DNA of 64,000 nucleotides from Brachypterus glaber. Its lineage: Eukaryota > Arthropoda > Insecta > Coleoptera > Kateretidae. The notes under the pieces were generated by a model that was given only the letters and a program-made list of their open reading frames with translations, was not told the DNA's origin and did no database searches. This document shows, one piece after another, positions 53,601 to 64,000 of this stretch (its first letter is position 1; every line of letters starts with the position of its first letter). The stretch covers positions 86,474,895 through 86,538,894 of the forward strand of contig OY294044.1 in NCBI GenBank assembly GCA_958510825.1, given 5' to 3'. The translations under genes and the position numbers were made by a program.

Positions 53601-56600
53601 AAACCCAAACCTTAACAAAATTAAATTTAAATTTAATTAGATAATTTTTAAAACCCAAAAAATATTTAAAATAATATACAGACCTTAAAATACCCATTTT
53701 GAAAGAACACATTTCAGATACCTTTAATAATTCAGTGCAAAGATCACTGAGCATACCGTGAACACTAAAAGAACTTTTATGTGTATGTTCCCAAAATAGA
53801 TTTCTGTGACTTTATTTTATTTTGAAAATAAATCCAATATTAACATGCCTGGAAAATGTAGAATCTATGCATGTCTGTAGGTATGCTAATTATAAAACTA
53901 AAATACCTCCACCAGAAACTATGAATTTTGTTATTTTTAAGTTTTTTCTTTTTAATGTTTAATTTTATAATTTAGTTCCCTTCACCTTTTTATTTTTAAA
54001 TATTTTTTTTAATGTTTATGCATGCATAAAAAGCTTAAAATTGTAATAATTATATCACAATATTTACAAAAAAAAAAAATATATATAAAAATGGTAAATA
54101 TTATGATATAATAAAATTACAAACTTCAAAAGAAAAAAATTGTCTTATTTGATTTTTTTATGGCCAAAAACCAGATAAAATGACTAAAGTGGTTGATGTG
54201 TTTTATAAAATTAATGATATTGTCAGAGATAGTCTCTGATATTGTTTGTCGTAAAAAACAGATGTATATTCGTATATAGGAGGGCGGAGCTAATTTCCGG
54301 TGGGAGGGATTAAATATGCCGTCACCGTTTTAATCATTTAACAATAATGCATTTTTTATTAACTACATACGAGTATACGTCTTCCATGCAACCAAGAATG
54401 TCACGTGATCATATATCCATCCCACGTTGTCGTTTATAATCGTAGAGTGGGAGAGTGTGCAGGCTAGTGACTACCTTGGACCATATCATATATTTAAAGA
54501 CAATTTTTTTCTTAAATAGGTACTTAAATAATAATAAATAAAAAAATAATATTTACTTGTGAGCGGAACCGTCTTGTGCCGTAGAGGTGGATGGGTCATC
54601 TCTGCATGAGCGGTCCAGAAGCTGTCCAAAACGTAACCAAAATTTGTGAATTGTGCTTTTTTAATTTTTAAATTTAATAACAACTAAATATATTTAACGT
54701 GCTAATTCAAATTATACAACAAACTAAAAACAACATTCAACTACTATAATTTAGTTCATTCTTTTGACAAAATAATTCATACTGACGAGCGCCAGTGGCG
54801 CGAAACTACAGTTTTTCAAAATAAGTCAGTACAAATAGATGGAATATAATTATTGAAAGTGCTTGAAATGGTAATAAATAAATAAAAATTGGTACATATC
54901 AGCAAGAATGAACTCTAACAAAAAAGCAATCTTTTAATAACATTCAAGACTAGAAACAGTTTTCTGTTAATTAAAAACAAATGGCATATAAAAATACTAT
55001 GTTTCTTTAAATTATCACAAAATATTAAAGCTCTTTTTTAATTTTAACATATCAAAATTTAAACTAGACAAAACTACGTAAATTTCTATAATATAATACA
55101 ACGGTTTGTATAACTTACGTCGTAACTCAAAGTTTGCAGAGGCGTTCCAGAACTGTGACTAGCTAGCAAAGCGTATTCGTTAGGGTCTTTCCCTAAAACT
55201 GCGCCTAGTTTTAGGGTATATATCGCAGTCAGACGGATTAGGGACTGTAATTTTAGCCTTAATTCCGTAAGACGTTGACAGGTAAGACTAGAACCTTCAG
55301 GAGCATCTTCACAGCGTAGGAGCTGGTTAGCGGCTTCTTGGAGGCTCAGTACTCTAGGTTCGCAGCGTTCTAACTCGGCTCGAAGGTCCAGAAAGCCGTG
55401 GTATTTGGCTTCTATCGTCTCCGAGGAGGCGGTGAGATCTACGGGTTCGGACGAACGGATTTTCAATTCGTTTTTCTCTAACCATATGCACAGTTCGGAG
55501 ATTATGTTGTGGAATTGTTGGTTCTAGAAAAATAATGGTATTAACAATACTCACGGCAGGCCTTAAATAGTTTTAAATAAAAAGTCAAGCACCACCAAAT
55601 TTTTTTTATCCAACCTTTTTTATAGACCTAACCCAAACAAAAAACACCAAAATTAAAATAATCGTTAGAGCACTTTTTGAAAAAAAATTTTTCAAAAAAA
55701 AAAAACAAATTTTTCTAAAATAACTTTTGAGAATTAAAACTTTTTATCTAACCAAAATTTAATACATTTATTTAGAGACCAATACTACCTACTTAGATGT
55801 TTATTAGGATAAAAAAAGTCAGTGGCGTAGAGTTTATGACGTAGAAACAAAGAAGTTCATACTCTAATAAATTAAAAAACAAAATCGGTTAATTTCACTT
55901 TGTTTACGTGTTTTATTCAATTTTTGGAACATCTTTACTTATATAAAAAGTAATTTGACAAAATGTAACTAAAAAAATAAACATTTAAAGTTATAACAAC
56001 TAAAATTGGCGAATTCGCGAAATTATATATGGTTACTATTATATTCCCCAACAGCTATTAATAGTCTGTTGGCATATAGTTTATTATTTTTAGGAACTTT
56101 ATATTTAGACCATATTTGAGCAAAATCATGGTGAAGGGATTCTACAGCTTGCTCACTATAGAAACCCAGACCAGATTTTTCCTTCTCACAAAACTGTTGT
56201 ACGTGATGAAAAACTGTGTGTACTTTAGGTGTCACAGGTATATTTAAACTTAAGTTATGACAGTTCTTTATGCTAATGTCATTCGAAAACTTTCATAGGA
56301 TACTTAATTTTCATCAAAAAAGCAATCATATAGTTCACTATAACATATAATATGACTGCTTTTGTGCTCATATGATATAGGTACGCCGTTTTTTTTATCA
56401 CAGATGTAAAAAAGCATTTTACACATGGAGTCAAAAAATCAGTTTAATATACAAATTGTTCCTTTAAGCATGAAGAAACCCATTCAAGCACATATCATTG
56501 TACCTGGTATTTTGCCTAATATTACAACGATTTAATGAAATTTGCTTACTTTTTTTTAATAATTACTGATTTTTTTTATGCAAACAAACTCCCATATAGG

Positions 56601-59600
56601 TTTTTTATCTCATTAATGATATTAAGCAGAGGAATTAGCTTAGTTCAATATTGTCGAATGATTCAACTTGAATCAACAACTTGAAAACTCCACGTTATAT
56701 AAAATTTTATTTTCGGTTTATACGTTCCTGATTCTACGCCACTGACTTTTTTTATTCTAAGGAACGCCTTGGTAGATGCAGTGATTATAAAGGAGATTCT
56801 CTTCTTTAATCAATGATAGATGGTATTAGTCTTCAAATAAAGAAGTATAATATAGATAATATTTTTTAGCAATAATTTTGGAAAACAAGATTTTTTATTT
56901 TTTTTTTAATTTTTTTTCGAAAAAAACGATCTAACGATTATTTTAATTTTGGTGTTGTTTGTTTAGGTTAGGTCTATGAAAAAGATTGAATAAAAAAAAT
57001 TTGGTAGTGCTTGACTTTTTATTTAAAACTATTTAAGGCCCAGCGTGTACTACTAGCTGCTAGTAGTTTAATAGATGGTGTATGTCTGTCTGCCTGTCTG
57101 ACTGTGAGTCTGTATATAAAGTTTTCTGACGCAGGCCTTTTAGGATAGCTGTGTAATTTTCCTTCATTGTTTTCGAATTTTCGCCTTTCTAGAAATTTGT
57201 GAAAACAATAACTTGAGAACGCTTTGAGCTATTTTGACCATAGGTTCCCTAAACAAAGTTCTCGGCTGTTTTTGTTAAAAATCGGAGTACAGTAAGAAGG
57301 TTAAAGGGAGTACAAGCTATTTGTTGTATTACAGACCAAACTTTGAGGAAAACTTCTCAGATATTCTAAAGATATTAAAATGTTTTTTTTTATTTCCTTG
57401 AGGGCTTAACGTCGTTCCTTTTCTATTTTTGCTTTTTTTGTGATTAAAATAACGTAAAATATAATTTTCAAAGTCAAATACATTAGGTATATTAACTAGT
57501 TAGGAAAAAAAACTTAATTTTTTGCAAAAAAATTATGCTTAAAAAAAACTGCTATCAACAAAATAATTACAAGCCGTGAAGTTATGTTATTCTTCGCATT
57601 TCATTATATATTATTCACAGTAAGTAGTATATTGAATTACATTTTTTTAACGAAAAATTATTGAAAAAAATTTTTTTCCGTTAATCTGAATTTTTTTTCA
57701 GCATTTTTCGATTTTTTTTAAAGTTTAACCCCGCATAACTTTTTTGTTTTTGGGGGGACTTAAAAAAAAAGTTTATTTTTTCGTAAAGGGAGGCAAAGGC
57801 TGAGTCACCCCGATTTTTACCAAAAACAATCCCAGCTTAGAACATTGAATAATCAACCTATGATACAAATTTAAAGTCTTTAGCTCGAAGGGTTCTTGAG
57901 TTATCGTGGTCACAAATTTCCCGGACACACAGATCGACAGACACAATTTTTTTGACGGAAATAATATTTTTGGATATAAAACGATGAGAAACGTAAAAAA
58001 AAATATTAAGTTAAGTACTTACATCCATCAGTGCCCTTTGCAGCTGTATCTGCCATTGCGCAGCTACCCTGCAAATGGCATCCCATCTTTTGTTATCAGC
58101 TTCCAATCTGGACCTCAGCTCATCAGCTCTAGATGTGTCTTCTGTATGATCCGCCAAATGAGTCCCTACAATATTCAAGGACCTCACTATACTCTTATGG
58201 CTGTCCAAATCAAGCAAAAATTCTCTATGGTCCTGGATAACATCCTCGAGTTGTTCGATGTTTTTAGGAGGGGATTTTAGAGATTTTTGGGTGCCTTCTG
58301 CTACTTGCAGCCATTTTTCCAGGCGCCAGAGGTCGTTGTCTAGCTGCGCCCAGTTGCGTTTTGTGCATAGGGGACATAGCAGTCGACCAGCTTCACTGTA
58401 AAAAGACGGACTGTATAGTTTCGGAAAAATGTCCAGGGATTTGCTGAACACAAGTTTAAATTTTTTTTATAAAATTTCTGATTGTTGGTCCACATAATCA
58501 TAATTATGTCAAATTTAAGTAAGTATTTAAGTAAAAAATGTTATTATAGTTCGTGTAAAGATGCAAGTCGCTCACAAAACAACTTTACACTATATTTCAA
58601 GAACGCTTTGACATAGTGGGTGACTTTTCGGTCGCACTGTATATAATAGCTAATATCGTTTATAGTTAAGTCATTATCAGAGTTGATACTTTCATTACAA
58701 TAACAGGGTGGAACAACAGGAATTTTAAGTTATTTCTAATTTTTGGTTTCTTTAATACATACCTATGCCGAATAAGATTATATGTCTGTATACAGACATA
58801 TAATCTTATTCGGCATAGGTATGTATTGAACAAGCTCACAAAATATTAGAAGTAATTTAAAATTTCTGTTGTCCGACCCTGTTATTGTAATGAAAGTATC
58901 AACGATATATCATATAATAAGCATATAATAAAATGATATGTGAATATGATAAACATATAATTAATCTGCGAATATATATATATATGTTCAAACTAGAGAT
59001 TATATATTTTTAGTTTCCCAGAGATATTAACAATTCCCCAGTCATTAATTTTATGTTCTTTTGCAAATCCCTGTGGTTAAACTAATTAGGCAATGCGTTT
59101 TAAAATAAAAAAAAGTTCTACTTACTGTGTACATAAAAGGTTATAAGATCCGGTTGCCCTGCGAAAATAATTAGAAACAAACACCAAGTTAGTTAAAAAA
59201 AAGCCTCACACCATAAAAAACGTTATAAACATTATAAGCTTTTTGATAATCGTCAGTACTTCACAAGAAAAACTTCAAAATTGGGTTTATGGGTAGGAAT
59301 TATAAAGCTTAACATTTTCAATTCCAAAAATTTATTGGCATTTAAAATATTATTACAAGTACTACTGAGATTTTTTTACGACTTCCAAATTTCCGACATA
59401 AAAATCCGTAAAAATCTAAAAATCGTAAAAATCTATGATTTGAGAACATTTCATTTTTAAACAACTTCCGAAAATATGTACACGGACTTTCCATAGTAGT
59501 TTGCCCCTCGATCTACAGCCAAAGCTGAGAGACAAGTCACAGGGGCGGTTTTTCGTCCCTTCGAGATGAGGCGATATCGGGCGATCTCGAGGCGATATGG

Positions 59601-62600
59601 ACGATACTGATTAATTTAAAAGGCGATATTTCGTCACGAAAATAAAGAGTGGCATGCCCCTCGGCCAAAGCGTTTGATAGTATTAAGAAAGTCTTAGATT
59701 ATGCAATTTTTGATAAAAGTGTGAAATTTTTGATAAAAGTGTGCAACTTTGTAGGAATATTAATTTACGTCTTGACACGTAAATTTCAACCAATTTTATT
59801 TTTTTACAAATTTAGCCAAAGCTAGTCTTAGATTATGCAAATTTCGGATAAAGCTGTACAAGTTTATAGTAAAACGTAAATTTTAAACTCAAAATTTCAA
59901 ATTTCAGATATTTATAGACACATTTACATACATAGCCAAGATGTTTGATACTATTCACCTAGTCTTAAATTATGCAGTTTTTTTAGATCTGCAAGTTTTT
60001 AGAAAAACTTAAATTTCAAACTAAAATTCCAAAAAATTATGTTTCATTTAAAGGTTTAGCCTCGGGTTTAGCCAAAGCCTTTGACACAATTCAGTTGGTC
60101 TTAGAAGATGCAATTTTTAATATAGGTATGCAAGTTTGTAACAAGACGTAAATTTCAAACTCAAAATTCCAAAAATGTATAGGTATATTTACAGATTTAT
60201 CCAAAGCATTTGATACTATAGCTTGCACTAGGCAAGTTTTTAGCAAGACAAAATATACAAACATATCGCTAAAAATGCATGATGTCAGATAAGCTTTATG
60301 TTTTAAAAATGCATAATTTGTTATAAAAAAGCAAGTGTATTTTGAAATTTCTCAAGTGAAGCACTTAACTAAAAATGTTCTTACCTAAGATCTCGTAGTT
60401 TCTTCTCCTTTTCTTTAGCTCTTATTAACAAACTATCGAACCTCTCAATCAAAATTTCGACCTCTTCAGAACAAGCTTCAGTTTTACTAGCATCACATTC
60501 CTTGACCAAAAGGTCATGTAAATGTTTAACTAACTCAATACTAGCTTGACATTTAGCTGATAATTTAGCTATTTTCTTGCTGCTGATTGGTAACTCAGGG
60601 GAACCTTGTTTAGGAATCTCCTTTTTCACCAACTCTTCCAAATCATTCACGTTGTTTCTGCATTCATGGATAGCTGCGCTGATTTCAACCAAATAGGCAT
60701 CCTTAGCACTTATTGAGGTCATTCTTTGTAATTGAGGAGGTAATGTATTAACTTGAACAGCTGTATCTTGCTCAAATTTCAGTGTTTCAACCTGTACACT
60801 TTCATCTACTTCTTTAGGCTTCCTCTTTATCTGTTTAATAATTTCGGTTTTTAATGTTGTAATTCTGGTTGATATATCTTTATACAATTCTTGATATTCG
60901 TCAATCATGATTTGTATTTTGGTAACCTCATCTTTTTTACTCTTTTTCATAATTTGTAGTCCTAATTTGTCTGCTGCTTCTAAACTTTGAGTCTGAGTGG
61001 TTAAAATAGCTTCAATAGCTTCTAACTTTTGTAAACGATCTTTCAACGGTATTTTTTCTGGAGTAGCTAAATGTTGTAATTCAGTCAGTTGAGCATCAAT
61101 ATTACTCAAAGCCACAACAGCATCTTCATGAGCCAAAGAGAATTCTTTGAATGGCACTATTTCGTTTTTGAGATGTTCCAAAATACCCTGAGCTTTTGGC
61201 AATAGGTTATTCCATCTGGTGATAATAACTCTTGATCTTGAAGTTAGTTCTTGGATGTTATTTGGTTCGATACCGTTAGCAGTAGCTAATTTTGAGTATG
61301 TTTGTTCTAAAATCTGGAATGGTGGGCTGTGAGATTCGATATCTTTGATCTCATTTTCAACGAGATAGATTAACTGTTGAATTTCGTCACGATCCAGTTT
61401 TTTGACTGGTTTATCCAGCTCTTTAAGTCTGGTTTCTTTTTCGGATAACCATTTTTCTTGATCAGAACTTAGTTTAAGTACTTCTAATAGTAGTTTCCAG
61501 ATGTAGTTTATTCTTCGCTTGCGTTCTGCTGATTGCCCACACACAATTTTCCATCTCTTTTCCAGATTCTGGATAGAAGATGTTATATTGTCCGTGGTGA
61601 AATGTGCTTTCCATACATCAGCATCACTCAGGAGGAGTTCGCATAAGTTTAAAACTTCTCCGATGTTACCACTTTCGTTTTCAATTGATTTTCTTAGTTT
61701 ATCATGTTCTTGAAGTTTTCTATCTATCACATCTTTGGTACTAGCTTCAAATATTAATGGTTTAGACAATTGAGATTCGATTTGAGTTAACCAAGCCCGA
61801 ATTTGGGCGATTCTTTCTTCCAACGTCATCATCGTTTGCATCATATCGTAGATCTTATTTGCTCTGATTTTTCCTATATTTTCCAACCGTTCCCAACGAG
61901 TTTGAACATCTTCTGTTTTAGTTTGGAGTATTTGCTTGGCGGTGACGTCACTATACTCTTCACCACAATTCTTAACCAAATCTCTACCATTTCTTAATAA
62001 CCAGTTATACTCCCTTTCTTTTAAGGACATTTCTGCTTGTAATTCGACCTCTAACTTTCTCAGGAGTTCTTTAGGATCTTTGACAACCTGAGTGCCTTCA
62101 CTCTCTTGGTCCAGACGTTTTTCCATTTCGTCCGTCCAATTAATGAATCTAGATTGCCTTGTTTCAAACAGGTTTCTTGTTCCTAGTTTTTCTTGTAATG
62201 TATGGCACAATGTGGCTAATTGGTGGTCTATGTCACGTTGTTGGTGCCATAATAACCACATTCTTTGGTTAACAGTCTTTATATCAGATGGGCTTAAGCA
62301 TTCTTTAAGTTGTTCTTGAGTTAAGCCTAGTTGCTCAAGATCTTTTGTGGCTGCATTTAATTTGTCTCTAGTTCTCTGAAGATAATCCAGAGTATTACTA
62401 ACCCCAGCATGTGAAGTTGGGATTTCATCTGTGGTTTTGTTTAAGAGGTCTTGTATGTTGTTGAAAAGATCTTGAACTCTGGATACTTGGTCTTCGTAAG
62501 TTTTAAGTAATTTAGTTATTCTATCCAGGAATTCTTTCCAGGTTTGTAGACCAGCTTCAAGGTTGGAAATTCGTTGTTTTATAGCAACATGCTCCATGCG

Positions 62601-63386
62601 TATGGAAGTAGCTAAAGCATCATCACAGAATTGTAGTAGGAGATTTTGTTGTTTTTGTAAGTCTTCGACTTGATCATGTCCTTGAGGAACTTTTTCCAAA
62701 AGACTATCTATTCTATTGACTAGTTTCGGTATACGCCTAATATGCATATATCTTAATTGCATCCTTTCCCGTTCCTTTTCGATGTTTTTCAACCATGACA
62801 ACAACTTATTTTGATCTTGTCTGTATTTTTCCCAAGCGTTCAGTCGATTTTGTACCTCGGTATGTCTGTCCAGTATCCTAGATAACGTTTCATTGTGAAC
62901 ATTAGTTAAAGAATTAAACTGTTCCATAACGCTGGTTTCTACCAAGCCTTCTGCAAGACGTTCGGTTTTTTCCAGCGGTTTCAGAACGTTTTGTTGAGTT
63001 GTCAAAAGGTTTTGATGTAGTTGGCACAAGTGTTGGTGTTCTGACAGACTGTGGTAATCTCCGGGAATGGTGCCTTGCAAGAATTGTTGAACATTGACTA
63101 GATATTCTTGCCATAGTTTTAAGGCAGCAGCGCCATCTTCATTTTTGACTAGTCGGGTACTTAGCCGGTGGTACTGTTGGAAAGTTTCTCTGAACACTTG
63201 TTGCCATATTTCCAAGATTTCAATAACGGAAGTCTCGGTTTTCGTAGTCGAAATGTCCAAAGTTTTTTGCCTGATCTTTTGAATTTGGCTTTCAGCTTTA
63301 CTAAGGGCCATGAGGTGGTCGCGGAGCATCAGGAGTTTTTCTTCAGAGTCGGAATCTTGGTCACTATGCTCCAAGGAATTTAAACT
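50386..63386 (-). CDS. Msp300: Msp300/nesprin, C-terminal part with spectrin repeats and KASH domain (5' incomplete)
   Basis: Exons in transcript order: 60385-63386, 59126-59158, 58023-58395, 55119-55523, 54557-54621, 50386-50614. Joined length is 4107 nt, 1368 aa, all phases matching. Most of it is spectrin-repeat sequence (Leu/Glu/Lys-rich helices with regularly placed Trp, roughly nine repeats in the large exon). The last ~60 residues are a KASH domain: basic [12 protein letters not shown], a membrane segment ([18 protein letters not shown]), then a lumenal tail with DDYSC and [10 protein letters not shown] at the very end. Known for the family: nesprins span the outer nuclear membrane and bind SUN trimers through the KASH tail (LINC complex), linking nucleus to cytoskeleton; in muscle they position nuclei. 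The conserved Cys of DYSC can form a disulfide with SUN. The 5' exons lie beyond 64000. Confidence 0.95.
50817..51475. mobile_element. 659-bp fold-back element dense in TAACGTTA
   Basis: Left end AAAAATAACGTTAGAATGGC then TTGACCTAACG; right end CGTTAGGTCAAGTCGTTCTA then ACGTTATTTT. The AACGTT core occurs about 18 times, mostly as CTAACGTTAG-like palindromes. It lies in the last Msp300 intron. Confidence 0.82.
51884..51990. mobile_element. 107-bp hairpin MITE with TACCCTATTAAAAA ends
   Basis: TACCCTATTAAAAA and TTTTTTTAACAGGGTA at the ends; AAGTAGAAACCAGTAGAGAC and its mirror GTCTCTACTTG / CTACTGG inside. Last Msp300 intron. Confidence 0.8.
52350..53215. mobile_element. ~866-bp fold-back element with ACTGAAAAAACRA ends
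   Basis: Left arm ACTGAAAAAACAATCGTTTC, then AATAAAATTACTTCG…ATTACATATTCAATACCGTA; right arm mirrors it (TACGGTATGGAATATGTAAT, ACGTAATTTTATTAACTATC, CGTTTTTTCAGT). Internal TATACCGTCATCCGCTTACG is a further partial palindrome near 52860 and 52920. Confidence 0.78.
53216..54556. other. AT-rich intron text in Msp300
   Basis: No coding sequence or complete element seen. (TA)-rich and poly-A stretches around 54060-54115. Confidence 0.4.
54557..54621 (-). CDS. Msp300: Msp300 65-nt penultimate exon
   Basis: Acceptor TTTTGGACAG|CTT, donor CACAA|GTAAAT. It encodes [21 protein letters not shown] and the first two bases of Asn, completed by the KASH exon. A later AG (CATGCAG|AGATG) is a possible alternative acceptor but would break the phase. 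Confidence 0.82.
55119..55523 (-). CDS. Msp300: Msp300 exon, last spectrin-like repeat
   Basis: Acceptor TTTTTCTAG|AAC and donor TACGAC|GTAAGT, 405 nt, phase 0 at both ends. It begins [20 protein letters not shown] and ends PLQTLSYD. Confidence 0.92.
55559..57040. mobile_element. 1.48-kb element with ~300-bp terminal inverted repeats
   Basis: GGCCTTAAATAGTTTTAAAT at 55559 is mirrored by ATTTAAAACTATTTAAGGCC ending at 57040. The arms pair for about 300 bp (ACCTAACCCAAACAA / TTGTTTGTTTAGGTTAGGT, GTCAGTGGCGTAGA / TCTACGCCACTGAC). The ~880-bp loop holds a small minus-strand ORF at 56023-56235. It lies in an Msp300 intron. Confidence 0.85.
56023..56235 (-). pseudogene. Remnant ORF (70 aa) of a transposon-encoded protein
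   Basis: Reads [20 protein letters not shown], then [20 protein letters not shown] and WSKYKVPKN, ending YNSNHI. The PKVH…GLG.YSEQ..ES.HHDF..….YNS.H pattern is one I associate with repetitive ORFs in invertebrate genomes, but I cannot name the superfamily. It lies inside a long-TIR element, so it is probably the end of its former transposase or accessory protein. Confidence 0.55.
57541..57990. mobile_element. TACTTTCCCC-family fragment in Msp300 intron
   Basis: Shares ATCAACAAAATAATTAC, CCGATTTTTACCAAAAACAA and GTTATCGTGGTCACAAATTT with the family. The terminal GGGGAAAGTA is lost before the exon at 58023. Confidence 0.65.
58023..58395 (-). CDS. Msp300: Msp300 exon with CPLC motif and spectrin repeat
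   Basis: Acceptor CTTTTTACAG|T, donor GAT|GTAAGT, 373 nt. It encodes [20 protein letters not shown], then [18 protein letters not shown] and a full helical repeat ending QLQRALMD. The preceding micro-exon adds LLCTH, so three cysteines are clustered across the junction. Confidence 0.92.
58684..58903. repeat. 220-bp palindrome with a 74-bp perfect core
   Basis: 58754-58827 is a perfect palindrome: AATACATACCTATGCCGAAT begins it and the reverse complement ends it, with TGTATACA at the centre and no spacer. The outer arms (TGATACTTTCATTACAATAA then CAGGGT, and mirror) pair with few mismatches. It lies between Msp300 exons 58023 and 59126. Confidence 0.9.
59126..59158 (-). CDS. Msp300: Msp300 33-nt micro-exon
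   Basis: Acceptor TTATTTTCGCAG|GGC and donor CACA|GTAAGT. It adds [10 protein letters not shown] and completes split codons on both sides (AG+G = Arg, CA+T = His). It is needed for phase: the large exon ends with two bases and the next begins with one. It is too short to be found by ORF length. Confidence 0.8.
59660..60235 (+). repeat. Tandem array of diverged reverse-transcriptase motif fragments
   Basis: Five units start with (G/T)CCAAAGC(G/A)TTTGATA-like text at about 59664, 59815, 59935, 60071 and 60200 (spacing 120-151). Most are followed by AGTCTTAGATTATGCAATTT-like text and CGTAAATTTCAAACTCAAAA. The last unit translates [14 protein letters not shown], the catalytic motif A block of non-LTR reverse transcriptases; others give [14 protein letters not shown] and AKAFDTI. 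Confidence 0.72.
60385..63386 (-). CDS. Msp300: Msp300 large spectrin-repeat exon
   Basis: 3002 nt, 1000 codons plus two bases. The acceptor is TTTCTCTTGCAG|AGT, phase 0, and the first residues are [19 protein letters not shown]. It encodes consecutive triple-helical spectrin-type repeats (for example [20 protein letters not shown] and [12 protein letters not shown]). Donor TTAG|GTAAGA. No in-frame stop occurs over its whole length. Confidence 0.93.
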
Positions 63387-64000
63387 CTGCAAGAGAAACC
63401 AGTAATTTATAAATAAAGTTATGCCTTATAGACAGCAAACTATACAAATATATTTTGCACTGCTCTAATACAGAATGACAAATAGCTGCTATTTCACGCT
63501 TATTTGCAATCATCAGTACCATATATTGGTTTGGTGGCTTACGCAATGATCGAGGAAAAAATCTAATTCTTATTGAATTAAAATGATTCTGTATTGAGGG
63601 AGTACAATTGGTGGCATCATCTAGTGTTATATAATATATACTACATTTGATGGTATGACCTGCAATCTAATAAGAACATTTTTATTTAGAAAACAGGCCG
63701 GCAAAATTTTTGGACTTTTGGCATCTATTTTAAGTCTTATTTGTTACGCGAAATTTAAATGGCCAGATTGGGATTGGATATATTACCTACCGTAACATAA
63801 AGTCCCTAGAAATTACTAATTATAACGGTTTTAAAATTTAAGGGTTTATATACCTTCTGGCTCTGGAAAATTAATTGACTTTTTTTAGGTATGTAATAAC
63901 AACTTTTTTCGAATGAAGTACAAAATATTAACTAGTATATGCTTTGATGTGTTTTTTTATTTAAAAATTCGGAAAATTTCTCAAAATCCAATTTACCGAT
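63387..64000. other. Msp300 intron running off the window
   Basis: Upstream of the acceptor at 63387 I see no exon with family similarity. The gene continues beyond 64000. Confidence 0.6.

Noticed and set aside
63364..63546. Minus-strand ORF upstream of the large Msp300 exon
   Set aside because: It reads across the acceptor at 63387 in a different frame from the spectrin repeats and has no similarity; the text is intronic.

Overview
The window looks like AT-rich animal nuclear DNA, most likely from an insect. The reasons are the Msp300/nesprin gene with a KASH end, the large introns, and dense miniature inverted-repeat elements (MITEs) and 5'-truncated non-LTR retrotransposons. A beetle is a guess from repeat style only. 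There is no bacterial-type operon, CRISPR array or plasmid feature, and I recognised no tRNA or rRNA gene.

Three protein-coding genes are supported, all on the minus strand. (1) 7679-8790 holds the first two coding exons of a WDR91 orthologue, an endosomal Rab7/PI3P regulator. Its WD40 part is not in the window, and an in-frame stop sits exactly at the apparent splice donor of exon 2. (2) 16082-47972 holds a complete 11-exon SNF2-family ATPase of the RAD54L2/ARIP4 type. I assembled it exon by exon: all ten splice junctions keep phase and the coding length is 7446 nt (2481 aa). It carries about 800 residues of low-complexity, N/Q-rich sequence between the two RecA lobes. (3) 50386-63386 holds the 3' end of Msp300/nesprin: six exons, 4107 nt in phase, spectrin repeats followed by a textbook KASH domain ending in PPPI. 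Its 5' part lies beyond 64000.

Layout: 1-7.7 kb is repeats downstream of WDR91, including a LINE fragment inside a fold-back. 7.7-8.8 kb is WDR91. 8.8-16.1 kb is a gene-free, repeat-filled interval. 16.1-48.0 kb is the helicase gene, whose introns hold most of the mobile elements (two hAT-like elements, a piggyBac-like MITE, a LINE with target-site duplication, several fold-backs). 48.0-50.4 kb is intergenic. 50.4-64 kb is Msp300, whose introns also contain fold-back elements, a 74-bp perfect palindrome and a tandem array of reverse-transcriptase motif fragments.

The genes are not functionally linked: one acts in endosomes, one on chromatin, one at the nuclear envelope. I found no convincing new biological system. 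The points most worth a second look are the prion-like insertion in the helicase, the WDR91 stop at its splice donor, the duplicated helicase exon fragments, the long-TIR element with a remnant ORF in Msp300, and the RT-motif tandem array. Exon borders were set by eye from splice consensus, phase and family similarity; no search was run.
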